Shown here piece after piece: positions 7,701 through 14,618 of a stretch of DNA of 18,301 bases. Where the stretch lies: contig DLCS01000066.1 in assembly GCA_002480735.1 (NCBI GenBank), positions 1 to 18,301 of the forward strand, written 5' to 3'. The position numbers were made by a program, and so were the translations under genes. Source of the stretch: Bacillaceae bacterium UBA7792 (GTDB taxonomy: Bacteria > Bacillota > Bacilli > Bacillales > Cytobacillaceae). The notes under the pieces are model-generated. The model was not told the origin of the DNA and did not search any database. It saw only the letters and a program-made list of their open reading frames with translations. Within the stretch, counting starts at the first letter, position 1; every line of letters begins with the position of its first letter.

Positions 7701-8463
7701 AGAGCATTTAGCGAAAGAACGTGAAGAGGAAGATTTCACCTTGGATGCGTTAACGGTTCAGCCACGGCAGACGATTTCTACACCAGTATGGAGCGGATTG
7801 GAAAAGGATAATCGACGCTACTCGCCTTTTACTGTTAATAAGGAATATAACATTCCATGGCATACCCTGACTGGAAGGCAAAGCTTCTATCTCGATCATG
7901 AGATCATGCTAGATTACGGTGAAGGACTCCCTATCTACTTACCGCCAATCAACAAGGGACCATTTTTAAAGGGCGAGAATGAAGTGGAGAACAAAGGGAA
8001 GTCGATCACGCTTCGGTATATGACCCCCCATCAAAAATGGGGCATTCATACGATGTTCACGGATACCAATAATATGGTTCAGCTGTTCAGAGGCTGGCAG
8101 GTCGTCTGGCTCAATGAAGAGGATGTCGCTTCGATTGGGATTAAGGATAATGACTGGATTGAGATCTATAACCGTAATGGTGCAGTCGCAGCAAGAGCCG
8201 TGCTTACGTACCGGATGCCACGCGGGGCGGTGTACATGCATCACGCTCAAGATAGAACGATGGGGGTTCCCGGAAATACAATCAACAAGGTCCGTGGGGG
8301 AACCCATAATAGTGTGACGAGAATTTATCCGAAGGCAACCCATATGATCGGGGGCTACTCTCAGCTAAGCTACGGGTTTAATTATTACGGACCGACTGGG
8401 AGCCAAAGGGATACGCTCGCTATTATCCGTCCCCTAAAGGAGGTTGATTGGCTTGAAAGTTAA
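4780..8463 (+). CDS. narG: Respiratory nitrate reductase, catalytic alpha subunit
   Basis: The 1227-residue molybdenum-bis-MGD catalytic subunit of the membrane-bound nitrate reductase, which reduces nitrate to nitrite on the cytoplasmic face. The N-terminal [4Fe-4S] cluster ligands H53, C57, C61 and C96 have the characteristic H-x3-C-x3-C-x34-C spacing. The Mo-ligating aspartate is D222, in YDWYADLPPASP, the same number as in E. coli NarG. Other landmarks are GGTNHWFHSD, LTGSQGVNGGGWAHYVGQEK and the C-terminal molybdopterin-binding region ending in GFNYYGPTGSQRD. The length matches Bacillus NarG and no domain is missing. There is no twin-arginine signal, as expected for the cytoplasmic type. 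The ATG immediately follows the previous stop, with GGGTGGG upstream as a weak binding site. Its last 11 bases overlap narH. Confidence 0.98.
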   Translation: MEQRKNKLIHALKHLKRGERINDGWTEESPRPRNSEDIYRRRWQYDKIVRSTHGVNCTGSCSWRIHVKDGIIAYETQQTDYPSTGEDFPDYEPRGCPRGASFSWYTYSPTRVKHPYIRGDLYELWKNELKVANNPVEAWENIVTNPEKRAKYVSARGKGGFVRGSWSDLCQLIAASSIYTIKKYGPDRIVGFSPIPAMSMVSYAGGSRFLSLIGGTILSFYDWYADLPPASPQVWGDQTDVPESGDWYNTKYFIIWGTNIPQTRTPDAHFMVESRYNGTKVVGVSPDYAEYEKFADIWLPAKAGTDGALAMAMTHVILKEFYVDQQTPYFVSYAKQYTDLPFLVILDEHEGRYRSGRFLRASDIDGNEELGEWKTVVWDEMENKMVIPIGSQGFRWDSGNKWNLDLQDVNGNDINPLLSFIDQSDEVVQVDFPYFADEKSGPTTRGVPVKKIHDQSGVELTVTTVYDLMLAHTGVGRGLEGDYPTDYNDANKPYTPAWQESITGVNPAHVIQVAREFADNAARTNGKSMIAMGGGTNHWFHSDQIYRSILNLVLLTGSQGVNGGGWAHYVGQEKVRPIEGFSQIAFANDWVKAPRFMNGTSFFYFATEQFRYEYQADEEKDGWSSKYRNMHPADFNAMSARLGWLPSFPQWTQNSLDVMKDARERHKEDDGAIIQDIAKQISDGKISYAMEYPNDPHNFPRIFFNWRSNLLGDSGKGHEYFVKHLIGSTDSVLTDTEHSWQPESIHVDAKPPEGKTDLFVAMDFRMTSSGLFSDILLPAATWYEKFDISTTDLHPFIHPFNAAISPPWETKSDWDAFREIAREFSNLAKDHLPACEDIVMSPLAHDTINEIAQPFGKVKDWRKGEVEAVPGKTMSNLNIVKRDYPNVFDMWSTVGPNIRGGYGTKGVKVDGEKAYQQLLKRLGVSKREGVGKGHPDLYSDKQAINAILLMSGASNGKRAVEGWKSMEAKTGKSLEHLAKEREEEDFTLDALTVQPRQTISTPVWSGLEKDNRRYSPFTVNKEYNIPWHTLTGRQSFYLDHEIMLDYGEGLPIYLPPINKGPFLKGENEVENKGKSITLRYMTPHQKWGIHTMFTDTNNMVQLFRGWQVVWLNEEDVASIGIKDNDWIEIYNRNGAVAARAVLTYRMPRGAVYMHHAQDRTMGVPGNTINKVRGGTHNSVTRIYPKATHMIGGYSQLSYGFNYYGPTGSQRDTLAIIRPLKEVDWLES

Positions 8464-9955
8464 GGCACAAGTAGCGATGGTCATGCATCTCGATAAATGC
8501 ATCGGCTGTCACACCTGTTCTGTTACCTGTAAAAACACGTGGACAAACCGGCCAGGGATGGAGTATGTCTGGTATAACAATGTCGAAACAAGGCCGGGAC
8601 CAGGCTACCCGAAGGAATGGGAGAATACCGATCGTTTCAAGGGAGGCTGGACGCTCCGAAATGGTCGCTTGCACTTAAGAGCAGGTGGGCCGGTCGCAAA
8701 ATTAGCCAATATCTTCTTTAATCCGAATATGGCAACACTTGATGATTTTTATGAGCCATGGACATATGATTTTGAGCATCTTCACAAAAGCCCGAAAAAG
8801 GAAAATTTACCTGTAGCACGCCCTATCTCGATGATTACAGGCAAGTACATGGACAAGCCGGAATGGGGACCAAACTGGGACGATGACCTGGCTGGTGGCA
8901 GTGAGGTTGTCCCAATGGACCCAAATGTGCAGAAGCTACAGGAGCATATCGCAATGGAATATGAGAAGACGTTCATGATGTATTTGCCACGCATCTGCGA
9001 GCATTGCTTAAATCCTTCCTGCGTTGCCTCCTGTCCTTCAGGAGCCCTCTATAAAAGGGATGAGGATGGAATCGTGTTGGTCGATCAGGATGCCTGTCGG
9101 GGCTGGCGCTTCTGCATGAATGGTTGCCCCTACCATAAGGTGTACTACAATTGGAATACGCATAAGGCTGAAAAATGTAATTTCTGCTATCCGCGAACAG
9201 AAGCAGGCCTTCCGACTGTGTGCTCGGAGACCTGTGTGGGCCGCATTCGCTACATTGGGGTTGTTCTCTATGATGCGGATCGCGTGAAGGATGCTGCATC
9301 TGTCCAGGATCCGAAGGAATTATACGAGTCCCAGCTATCTGTATTTTTAGATCCGAATGATCCGCATGTGATTGAGGAAGCAAAAAAATCAGGAATTAAT
9401 GATAGCTGGATCAAAAGCGCACAGGAATCACCCATTTATAAAATGGCGATGCAATGGAAAATTGCTTTGCCACTTCACCCAGAATATCGTACACTGCCAA
9501 TGGTCTGGTATGTGCCACCGCTTAGCCCGATCATGAATCATATTACGAATGAAGCGGAGCTTAGTGCAGATGGTTTTATTCCGGCAGTTGATCAAATGCG
9601 CATCCCAATGGAATACCTTGCCTCACTTTTAGCAGCGGATGATGTATCCGTTATACGTCGCGCCCTCTTAAAAATGGTTGCCATGCGTGTTCATATGCGT
9701 GCCAAAACCGTCGGGGGTGTCGATGAAGTGAGAAAAAGCAAGCTGATCGCTGAAGCGGATACATCGGTTGAAGAGCTTGAGGATATGGCTCGTTTGCTTG
9801 GGGTTGCGAAATACAATGAGCGCTTCGTCATCCCAACAGGTAGAAGAGAAATGGATGATAACCTGCAGTATCGCTATGGTGCGTGCAGCATCGAGGATAT
9901 CGCTCCCCCAGAAGGCATGGTAACTTATCCATATGGAAGAAGTGAGAACGGATGA
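8453..9955 (+). CDS. narH: Respiratory nitrate reductase, iron-sulfur beta subunit
   Basis: The 500-residue subunit that wires electrons from NarI haems to NarG. The first cluster motif is C16, C19, C22 and C26, numbered exactly as in E. coli NarH. Later cysteines are C182, C185, C190 and C194, then C215, C221 and C225, and C242, C245, C257 and C261. W218 replaces a cysteine in C-R-G-W-R-F-C, the hallmark that gives one [3Fe-4S] cluster beside three [4Fe-4S] clusters. The start is TTG at 8453, giving MKVKAQ, because AAAGGAGG at 8436-8443 lies nine bases before it. An upstream in-frame TTG at 8444 would touch the binding site. It overlaps narG by 11 bases and narJ by four. Confidence 0.97.
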   Translation: MKVKAQVAMVMHLDKCIGCHTCSVTCKNTWTNRPGMEYVWYNNVETRPGPGYPKEWENTDRFKGGWTLRNGRLHLRAGGPVAKLANIFFNPNMATLDDFYEPWTYDFEHLHKSPKKENLPVARPISMITGKYMDKPEWGPNWDDDLAGGSEVVPMDPNVQKLQEHIAMEYEKTFMMYLPRICEHCLNPSCVASCPSGALYKRDEDGIVLVDQDACRGWRFCMNGCPYHKVYYNWNTHKAEKCNFCYPRTEAGLPTVCSETCVGRIRYIGVVLYDADRVKDAASVQDPKELYESQLSVFLDPNDPHVIEEAKKSGINDSWIKSAQESPIYKMAMQWKIALPLHPEYRTLPMVWYVPPLSPIMNHITNEAELSADGFIPAVDQMRIPMEYLASLLAADDVSVIRRALLKMVAMRVHMRAKTVGGVDEVRKSKLIAEADTSVEELEDMARLLGVAKYNERFVIPTGRREMDDNLQYRYGACSIEDIAPPEGMVTYPYGRSENG

Positions 9956-10554
9956 AAATCGAAAAAGCAGAATTGCTCATGCTGATGGCTCGCTTTTTGG
10001 AATATCCAGATGAGGATTTTATTAGAGGGCTGGCTGATTTTGAGACGGAGGTTCAAGAACATCTTTCTTCACGGAAGCTTGCCAAGGAGTTTGTGAAACG
10101 CTGTCAACCGTTGATGGCGCTGGATTGGAAGGATTTGCAGGAGCTCTATGTTGATACCTTTGACTATAAAGAAAAAACAGGACTTTATCTTACGGCGCAG
10201 GAGCTTGGCGACAGCCGCAGAAGAGGTATGGCTCTCATCCAGCTGCAGAAGCTGATTGAGGATTTAGGCTTTGAGCGTGTTTCGGATGAATTAGCCGACT
10301 ATATTCCAATGCTGTTGGAGCTCTTGGCTGTGGCTGATGAGGGGGAGCAGACAAAGCTTTTGGAGCGGCGCCTGTCTTATGCTCTTCACCGGATTGTTGG
10401 TCATCTTTCTCGAGATAATCCATACCATGCTCTGTTGGAGATGCTGACTCTTTATGTATTCGAGGCTCCTAGCAGGGAAGAAATTAAGCTCGTAGAAAGC
10501 GCCTGGGAGGATGCAGATCTCGATCCATTGCCATATCCGATGTTTTATCAGTAG
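9952..10554 (+). CDS. narJ: Nitrate reductase assembly chaperone NarJ
   Basis: A 200-residue, all-helical cytoplasmic chaperone of the NarJ/TorD family. It binds apo-NarG, helps insert the molybdenum cofactor and clusters, and is not part of the final enzyme. Family features include LMARFLEYPDEDF near the start, the YVDTFDYKEKTGLYLT segment, and the DYIPMLLELLA region, which is part of the client-binding helices. Its ATG overlaps the narH stop in an ATGA arrangement, a translational coupling signal. It is followed not by narI directly, as is usual, but by about 300 bases containing tandem repeats. Confidence 0.95.
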   Translation: MKIEKAELLMLMARFLEYPDEDFIRGLADFETEVQEHLSSRKLAKEFVKRCQPLMALDWKDLQELYVDTFDYKEKTGLYLTAQELGDSRRRGMALIQLQKLIEDLGFERVSDELADYIPMLLELLAVADEGEQTKLLERRLSYALHRIVGHLSRDNPYHALLEMLTLYVFEAPSREEIKLVESAWEDADLDPLPYPMFYQ

Positions 10555-10863
10555 GTTTGTGTGGTAGTTGATAGTTATTTTGATGGACAGGTGACTGAAC
10601 AGTTGGAGAGAAAGCGAAATCAGTCTCCAAGGAGCCTTATTAGCGCCCGAACAAGCGTGTGGGAATCGGAATCGGTCGTCAAAGGGCCTTATTGGAGGCC
10701 GAATAAGCGTGAGGAAAGCGAAATCGGTCTCCAAGGGGCCTTATTGGCGCCCGAACAAGCTTGTGGAAGGCAGAATCGGTCGCCAATCCCTATGAAATGT
10801 ATAAATTTACTAGTCGTTTCTTCATTAGAGCATTAAAAACCATTTTCTGTGAGGGGGTTAGCT
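10555..10863 (+). other. narJ-narI spacer with no supported gene
   Basis: This 309-base spacer is occupied mainly by the tandem repeat described separately (10610-10790). A frame opening with GTG at 10561 crosses it, but repeat units of 53, 51 and 53 bases do not keep one frame, and no good binding site precedes it. I see no terminator and no convincing promoter here, so narI is probably still read from the nar transcript. Its own binding site, GAGGGGG at 10851-10857, supports independent initiation at 10864. Confidence 0.6.
10610..10790 (+). repeat. Tandem repeat, 3.5 copies of about 52 bases
   Basis: Unit 1 is 10610-10662, unit 2 is 10663-10713, unit 3 is 10714-10766 and a partial unit 4 is 10767-10790. 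Each full unit carries a core of the form GGGCCTTATTGG followed by a CCCGAA/GCCGAA block and AAGCGTG. Units 1 and 3 resemble each other more than unit 2 (TCTCCAAGG against TCGTCAAAG; GCGCCCGAACAAG against GAGGCCGAATAAG). The partial unit 4 begins like unit 2, so the array is really an A-B-A-B dimer of about 104 bases. Confidence 0.85.
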
Positions 10864-11553
10864 ATGAGTGGTCTTTTTTGGTGGGCGGTTTATCCGTACA
10901 TTTGCGGCACAATTTTAATTATCGCCTCTTTTTACCGCTTTGTATTTCGCGGGAAAAGCTGGCACGCACCATCAACCGAAATTTTTGAAAAAAAATGGTT
11001 AAGGGTAGGATCAACGCTTTTTCACTGGGGGATTATTTTTGCCCTGGTCGGTCATATTATGGGCGTATTAATTCCGCTTGAATTTTATGAAGCAATAGGT
11101 GTTACCGAGGGGGTCTATCATTTCTTTGCCATTGCGGGTGGCGGTGTCGCCGGATTAATGGTGGTCATCGGCTTAATTGTGCTGATTATTCGGAAAGCAA
11201 CAAATCCAAGAGTCAATGCTCATGCGGGGTTTAGTGATTATTTTACCGTTGTCCTTTTATTGATCATTGCCGGATTAGGAACCTATATGACGCTTATTTA
11301 CAATACAACGTATGTTGCTTATGAGTATCGACTAACAATCGGGCCCTGGTTTCGAAGTTTATTCACTTTTCAGCCCCAATATGAACTGATGACAACAGTA
11401 CCGTTCATCTTTCAGCTTCATATTGTTATTTCTTTTCTGTTATTTGCATCTATTCCATTCACACAGCTTATTCATATGTTCAGTTTTCCGGCTCGCTATC
11501 CAGCGCGTGCCCCCCAGCAGTATCGGGCGCGGAATGGGTATAAAAATAACTAG
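10864..11553 (+). CDS. narI: Respiratory nitrate reductase, cytochrome b gamma subunit
   Basis: The 229-residue membrane subunit that oxidises menaquinol at the outer face and passes electrons through two b haems to NarH. Five transmembrane segments are visible, near residues 4-27, 49-72, 88-111, 125-146 and 180-205. The haem ligands are all present: H54 and H64 in the second segment (FHWGIIFALVGHIMG) and H186 and H204 in the last (LHIVISF and LIHMFSFP). The ATG at 10864 is chosen over an upstream GTG at 10849, because GAGGGGG at 10851-10857 precedes it by six bases and the family starts with MSG. It is the last gene of the operon, 309 bases after narJ. Confidence 0.97.
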   Translation: MSGLFWWAVYPYICGTILIIASFYRFVFRGKSWHAPSTEIFEKKWLRVGSTLFHWGIIFALVGHIMGVLIPLEFYEAIGVTEGVYHFFAIAGGGVAGLMVVIGLIVLIIRKATNPRVNAHAGFSDYFTVVLLLIIAGLGTYMTLIYNTTYVAYEYRLTIGPWFRSLFTFQPQYELMTTVPFIFQLHIVISFLLFASIPFTQLIHMFSFPARYPARAPQQYRARNGYKNN

Positions 11554-11564
11554 TCGAGATTGTC

Positions 11565-11600
11565 AAATCACCTTTCATTATCGGGAGGTGATTTTCATTT
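11565..11600 (+). terminator. Intrinsic terminator of the nar operon
   Basis: AAATCACCT (11565-11573) pairs perfectly with AGGTGATTT (11586-11594) around a 12-base loop, followed by T-rich TTCATTTTCC. It starts 12 bases after the narI stop and precedes the SOS promoter of the polymerase gene, so it separates two transcription units. The T-tract is interrupted, so efficiency may be moderate. Confidence 0.7.
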
Positions 11601-11614
11601 TCCACAAACACCCA

Positions 11615-11643
11615 TTGAAAATGAACGTATATTCGCTTAAAAT
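11615..11643 (+). promoter_or_regulatory. SOS promoter of the Y-family polymerase gene
   Basis: TTGAAA at 11615-11620, a 17-base spacer, and TAAAAT at 11638-11643 give a good sigma-A promoter. The first LexA-like box (11622-11635) fills its spacer, and a second box lies just downstream of the -10. The expected transcript starts near 11650. Confidence 0.75.
11622..11635 (+). promoter_or_regulatory. LexA-like box 1
   Basis: TGAACGTATATTCG matches the Bacillus LexA consensus CGAAC-RNRY-GTTYG at all but two positions. It sits between the -35 and -10, where a bound repressor would block RNA polymerase. Confidence 0.65.
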
Positions 11644-11655
11644 AAGGAATAAACT

Positions 11656-11669
11656 AGAACAAATGTTCC
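11656..11669 (+). promoter_or_regulatory. LexA-like box 2
   Basis: AGAACAAATGTTCC contains both perfect half sites GAAC and GTTC, four bases apart, matching the Bacillus LexA consensus except at the two outermost bases. It lies 34 bases after box 1 (about three helical turns) and overlaps the predicted transcript start region. Confidence 0.75.
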
Positions 11670-11686
11670 TATCGGAGGTGAAAAGA

Positions 11687-12946
11687 ATGGTCGACTACAG
11701 CAAACTACCGCAAAATAAAATTTTATGTGTAGACATGAAGAGCTTTTACGCAAGTTGTTCGGCTGTTATGGAAGGCCTTGATCCGCTTGAATGCTATCTT
11801 GCTGTGGTTGGAGCGAAGGAAAGACAGGGGAGCGTCGTTCTCGCTGCCTCTCCGAAATTAAAGAAGGAATTTGGTGTGAAGACAGGCTCCCGGCGATTTG
11901 AAATTCCAGAGGATCCACGTATACACATTGTCGAACCGAAAATGAGGACCTATATGCGTGTTTCTCTAGAAATAACCCGCGTCTTTCATCGCTATGTTCC
12001 GAAGGAAGCGATTCATACGTACAGCGTCGATGAAAGCTTTATTCAAGTGGATGGGGCTTTAAATCTATGGGGAGATGCCCGCACGATTGCTCACAAAATT
12101 CGTGATGATATTGATAGAGAGTTTCAGCTCCCATGTGCGATCGGGATTGGTCCGAATATGCTGCTTGCGAAGCTTTGTATGGATTTGGATGCAAAAAAAC
12201 GGGGGATTTCAGAATGGACCTATGAAGATGTTCCAAGCAGGCTTTGGCCGGTAACGCCCTTAAGAGAAATGTGGGGGATTGGAAGAAGGGTCGAAAAGAC
12301 ACTGAATAGCATGGGAATTTTTACAGTGGGACAGCTCGCCCATCATGATTTAGAAAGCTTAGAGAAAAAGTTCGGAGTCATGGGTAATCAGCTTTTTTAT
12401 CATGCATGGGGGGTGGATTTGTCGAAAGTCGGTGCTCCTATTATGGAGGGGCAAGTCAGCTTTGGAAAAAGTCAAATTCTACTTCGTGACTACAAGGACG
12501 TGGAGGAAATTAAAGCGGTTGTGCTGGAAATGTGTGAGGAGGTGGCAAGGCGTGCAAGGCTTGGACGCAAGGGTGGTCGAACAATTAGCTTCGGCGTTGG
12601 CTACAGCAAGGATGAATTCGGCGGCGGTTTTTATCGTTCACGCACGATTGACGAGCCGACAAATGTGACGATGGAGCTGTATCGTGTCTGTCTCGAGCTG
12701 TTTGAAGAGCATTACGAAGGCAAGACGGTGAGAAAAATTATGATTTCCTTAGGTAATATTGTCGATGACAACGAATACCAGCTGAATCTTTTTGATCTAA
12801 ATGGTTGGAAAAAACGGGAGCTAGGCTATGTCGTAGACCGTATACGGGGTCGTTACGGACCTGGTGCATTATTAAGAGCGGTGTCCTACACGAATGCAGG
12901 TACAGCGAGAGAGCGGGCAAAGCTTGTAGGTGGGCATAAAATGTAA
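11687..12946 (+). CDS. yqjW: Y-family translesion DNA polymerase (UvrX/YqjW-like)
   Basis: A 419-residue DNA polymerase of the DinB/UmuC (Y) family that copies past damaged bases with low fidelity. The catalytic metal ligands are D16 (CVDMKSFYASC) and D115-E116 (YSVDESF), and Y21 is at the steric-gate position. The finger region AVVGAKERQGSVVLAASP, a helix-hairpin-helix (TPLREMWGIGRRVEKTLNSMG) and a little-finger domain follow. Its C-terminal region after residue 350 fits B. subtilis YqjW/UvrX, which have the same length. The ATG at 11687 is chosen because GGAGGTG at 11674-11680 is six bases before it. The open frame extends 88 codons further upstream, through the promoter and terminator, and that part is not coding. 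Two LexA-like boxes imply DNA-damage induction. The next gene is its usual YolD-like partner. Confidence 0.95.
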   Translation: MVDYSKLPQNKILCVDMKSFYASCSAVMEGLDPLECYLAVVGAKERQGSVVLAASPKLKKEFGVKTGSRRFEIPEDPRIHIVEPKMRTYMRVSLEITRVFHRYVPKEAIHTYSVDESFIQVDGALNLWGDARTIAHKIRDDIDREFQLPCAIGIGPNMLLAKLCMDLDAKKRGISEWTYEDVPSRLWPVTPLREMWGIGRRVEKTLNSMGIFTVGQLAHHDLESLEKKFGVMGNQLFYHAWGVDLSKVGAPIMEGQVSFGKSQILLRDYKDVEEIKAVVLEMCEEVARRARLGRKGGRTISFGVGYSKDEFGGGFYRSRTIDEPTNVTMELYRVCLELFEEHYEGKTVRKIMISLGNIVDDNEYQLNLFDLNGWKKRELGYVVDRIRGRYGPGALLRAVSYTNAGTARERAKLVGGHKM

Positions 12947-12999
12947 GGATATTACAATAAAAACAAACGTAACAAAAACAGCCTAAGGAGATGACGGTG

Positions 13000-13335
13000 A
13001 TGATCCGTGACCGTGGAAAAATGAAATGGACCTCTATGATGCTGCCTGAGCATGTAAAACTTTTACGGGATTGGGCGAAGGAGGATGAATATGAAAAAGC
13101 AAGAGAAATCGACGAGCAATACTTAGAGGTGATGAATGAAACGATTTCTGAAGCAATGGAATTTGGTAAAGACTTGATGATTACTCATTATCACAATCGA
13201 AAGTACGAGCTAGTCATCGGAAACATTCACTACTGGGATGACTTGAACGGGAAATTGCATGTGGTAGACCAATTCGGAGAAGTACATCGAATTTCTCTTT
13301 CCTCTATTTCCGATGTGAGGCTAATGGATGAGTAA
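13000..13335 (+). CDS. yqjX: YolD-like protein (YqjX-like)
   Basis: A 111-residue soluble protein of the YolD-like family, recognised by its opening IRDRGKMKWTSMMLPEHVKLL and a small beta-rich domain near residues 60-105. YolD-like proteins are regularly encoded next to UvrX/YqjW-type polymerases in Bacillus and are thought to act with them, perhaps in a UmuD-like way; the mechanism is not settled. AAGGAG ends at 12990, nine bases before this ATG and touching an in-frame ATG at 12991, so 13000 (or the GTG at 12997) is the likely start. The 53-base gap to the polymerase gene holds no terminator, so both are probably SOS-induced together. Confidence 0.9.
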   Translation: MIRDRGKMKWTSMMLPEHVKLLRDWAKEDEYEKAREIDEQYLEVMNETISEAMEFGKDLMITHYHNRKYELVIGNIHYWDDLNGKLHVVDQFGEVHRISLSSISDVRLMDE

Positions 13336-13373
13336 ATTGTGTTACAATTGTCGTGGAATGGAGGGAATGCATC

Positions 13374-13700
13374 ATGGAAATAAACATTACCGCTACAGCC
13401 GTGCAGAAAATTGCTGAGAAAAAGGGAGAGCACGAGGGCTATCTTAAGCTGAAATATGAAACAGAGGGGTGCGGCTGTGTGATGAGCGGGGTAACATCAC
13501 TATGGCTTGTAAGTGAAATTGACGGGGACGATCGTGCCATCGAAACGAGCACCGGTCCGATTTATGTGGAGAAATCCAAAGAAGTTTTTTTAAACGACGA
13601 ACTCATCATTGATTTTTCCCCAAGCAATAACAGCTTTCAACTAAAGAGCCCGAATGAATATTTAAATCCACGAATGAGTTTTTTGAATAAAATCGGATAA
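13374..13700 (+). CDS. yqkB: HesB-like iron-sulfur biosynthesis family protein (YqkB-like)
   Basis: A 108-residue protein of the YqkB group in the HesB/IscA-like fold, linked to iron-sulfur cluster handling but of unproven function. The motif TEGCGCVMSG carries C33 and C35, the SPNEYLNPRMSF segment near the C-terminus is characteristic, and the strand pattern fits the family. It lacks the C-terminal C-G-C pair of true A-type carriers. The ATG at 13374 is preferred to a GTG at 13353, because GGAGGG at 13360-13365 precedes it by eight bases. It follows the YolD-like gene by 38 bases with no terminator. In B. subtilis, yqkB lies a few genes downstream of yqjX, so order is conserved. Confidence 0.87.
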   Translation: MEINITATAVQKIAEKKGEHEGYLKLKYETEGCGCVMSGVTSLWLVSEIDGDDRAIETSTGPIYVEKSKEVFLNDELIIDFSPSNNSFQLKSPNEYLNPRMSFLNKIG

Positions 13701-13728
13701 GTAAGGTGAGTGAAAGATCATCAATAAA

Positions 13729-14601
13729 ATGAGAAGTGAAAAAGAAATGATGGATATGTTAATGGAGTTTGCTAGAAAAGATCCAAGAATTCGATTAGCA
13801 ACATTAGAAGGTTCGCGTACAAACAAAAACATTCCTCCTGACGAATTCCGAGATTTTGATATATCCTATTTTGTGACCGACATGGACTCTTTCAAAGAGA
13901 ATGATCATTGGCTAAATATTTTTGGGAAGCGCTTAATCATGCAAAAACCTGAAGATATGGAGCTTTTTCCGCCAGAGCTAGGGAATTGGTTTTCCTATCT
14001 CATGCTATTTGAAGATGGTAACCGAATAGACCTAACGCTCATTCCAATCGAAGAAGTTCGGGATTATTTTTGCAAGAGTGACGGTTTAGTAGAAGTCTTG
14101 CTTGATAAGGATGGACTCGTCAAAGAGGAAGTGGTCCCAAATGATCGTCACTACTGGATTAAAAAGCCAACAGCGAGGGAATTTGATGATTGCTGCAATG
14201 AATTTTGGTGGGTTTCCACCTATGTGGTAAAAGGATTGGCAAGAAAAGAAATCCTGTATGCTATCGATCATCTAAATGAAATTGTAAGGCCCAACTTGTT
14301 AAGAATGGTGTCTTGGCAGATCGGGTTAGAACGTGGCTTTACCTTTAGCATAGGGAAAAACTATAAATTTATGGAACGCTATCTCTCAAAAGAAGATTGG
14401 GAAAAATTGCTTTCGACTTATACTCTGAATGATGAACAAAATAGGTGGCAGGCTTTGTTCACTTGTTATGAGCTGTTTAGAAAGTTCTCCAAGTCTGTTT
14501 CCACTGCTCTAGGTTTTCCTTATCCAGATTATGATGAATCGATTACGAGATATATGGAGAGGATTTATCGATCCTATGGAAAGAGTAGGACAGTAAAATA
14601 A
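13729..14601 (+). CDS. aadK: Aminoglycoside 6-adenylyltransferase-like (AadK/ANT(6) family)
   Basis: A 290-residue nucleotidyltransferase close to B. subtilis AadK, which adenylylates streptomycin at position 6 using ATP. The nucleotide-binding pair G28-S29 (LEGSRTN), the metal-binding D42 and D44 (RDFDIS) and the third acid D101 (NRIDLTLIP) are all intact, followed by the helical C-terminal domain (EFWWVSTYVVKGLARKEI). The length is normal. The start gives MRSE, as in the family, but the ribosome binding site is poor: AAGGTGAG at 13703-13710 is 18 bases away. Two in-frame ATC codons at 13717-13722 sit at better spacing, which hints at an eroded older start. It begins the A/T-richer accessory stretch. 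Whether it confers resistance cannot be told from sequence. Confidence 0.92.
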   Translation: MRSEKEMMDMLMEFARKDPRIRLATLEGSRTNKNIPPDEFRDFDISYFVTDMDSFKENDHWLNIFGKRLIMQKPEDMELFPPELGNWFSYLMLFEDGNRIDLTLIPIEEVRDYFCKSDGLVEVLLDKDGLVKEEVVPNDRHYWIKKPTAREFDDCCNEFWWVSTYVVKGLARKEILYAIDHLNEIVRPNLLRMVSWQIGLERGFTFSIGKNYKFMERYLSKEDWEKLLSTYTLNDEQNRWQALFTCYELFRKFSKSVSTALGFPYPDYDESITRYMERIYRSYGKSRTVK

Positions 14602-14618
14602 TACAACAGGAGGAAGTC

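Noticed and set aside
10561..10836. Open frame of 91 codons across the narJ-narI repeats
   Set aside because: Repeat units of 53, 51 and 53 bases shift frame from copy to copy, there is no proper ribosome binding site, and the peptide resembles no family; the open frame is a by-product of the repeat.
11423..11686. 88-codon upstream extension of the polymerase gene
   Set aside because: It overlaps the narI end, a terminator, a promoter and two LexA-like boxes, while a strong binding site sits before the ATG at 11687 and the family starts there.
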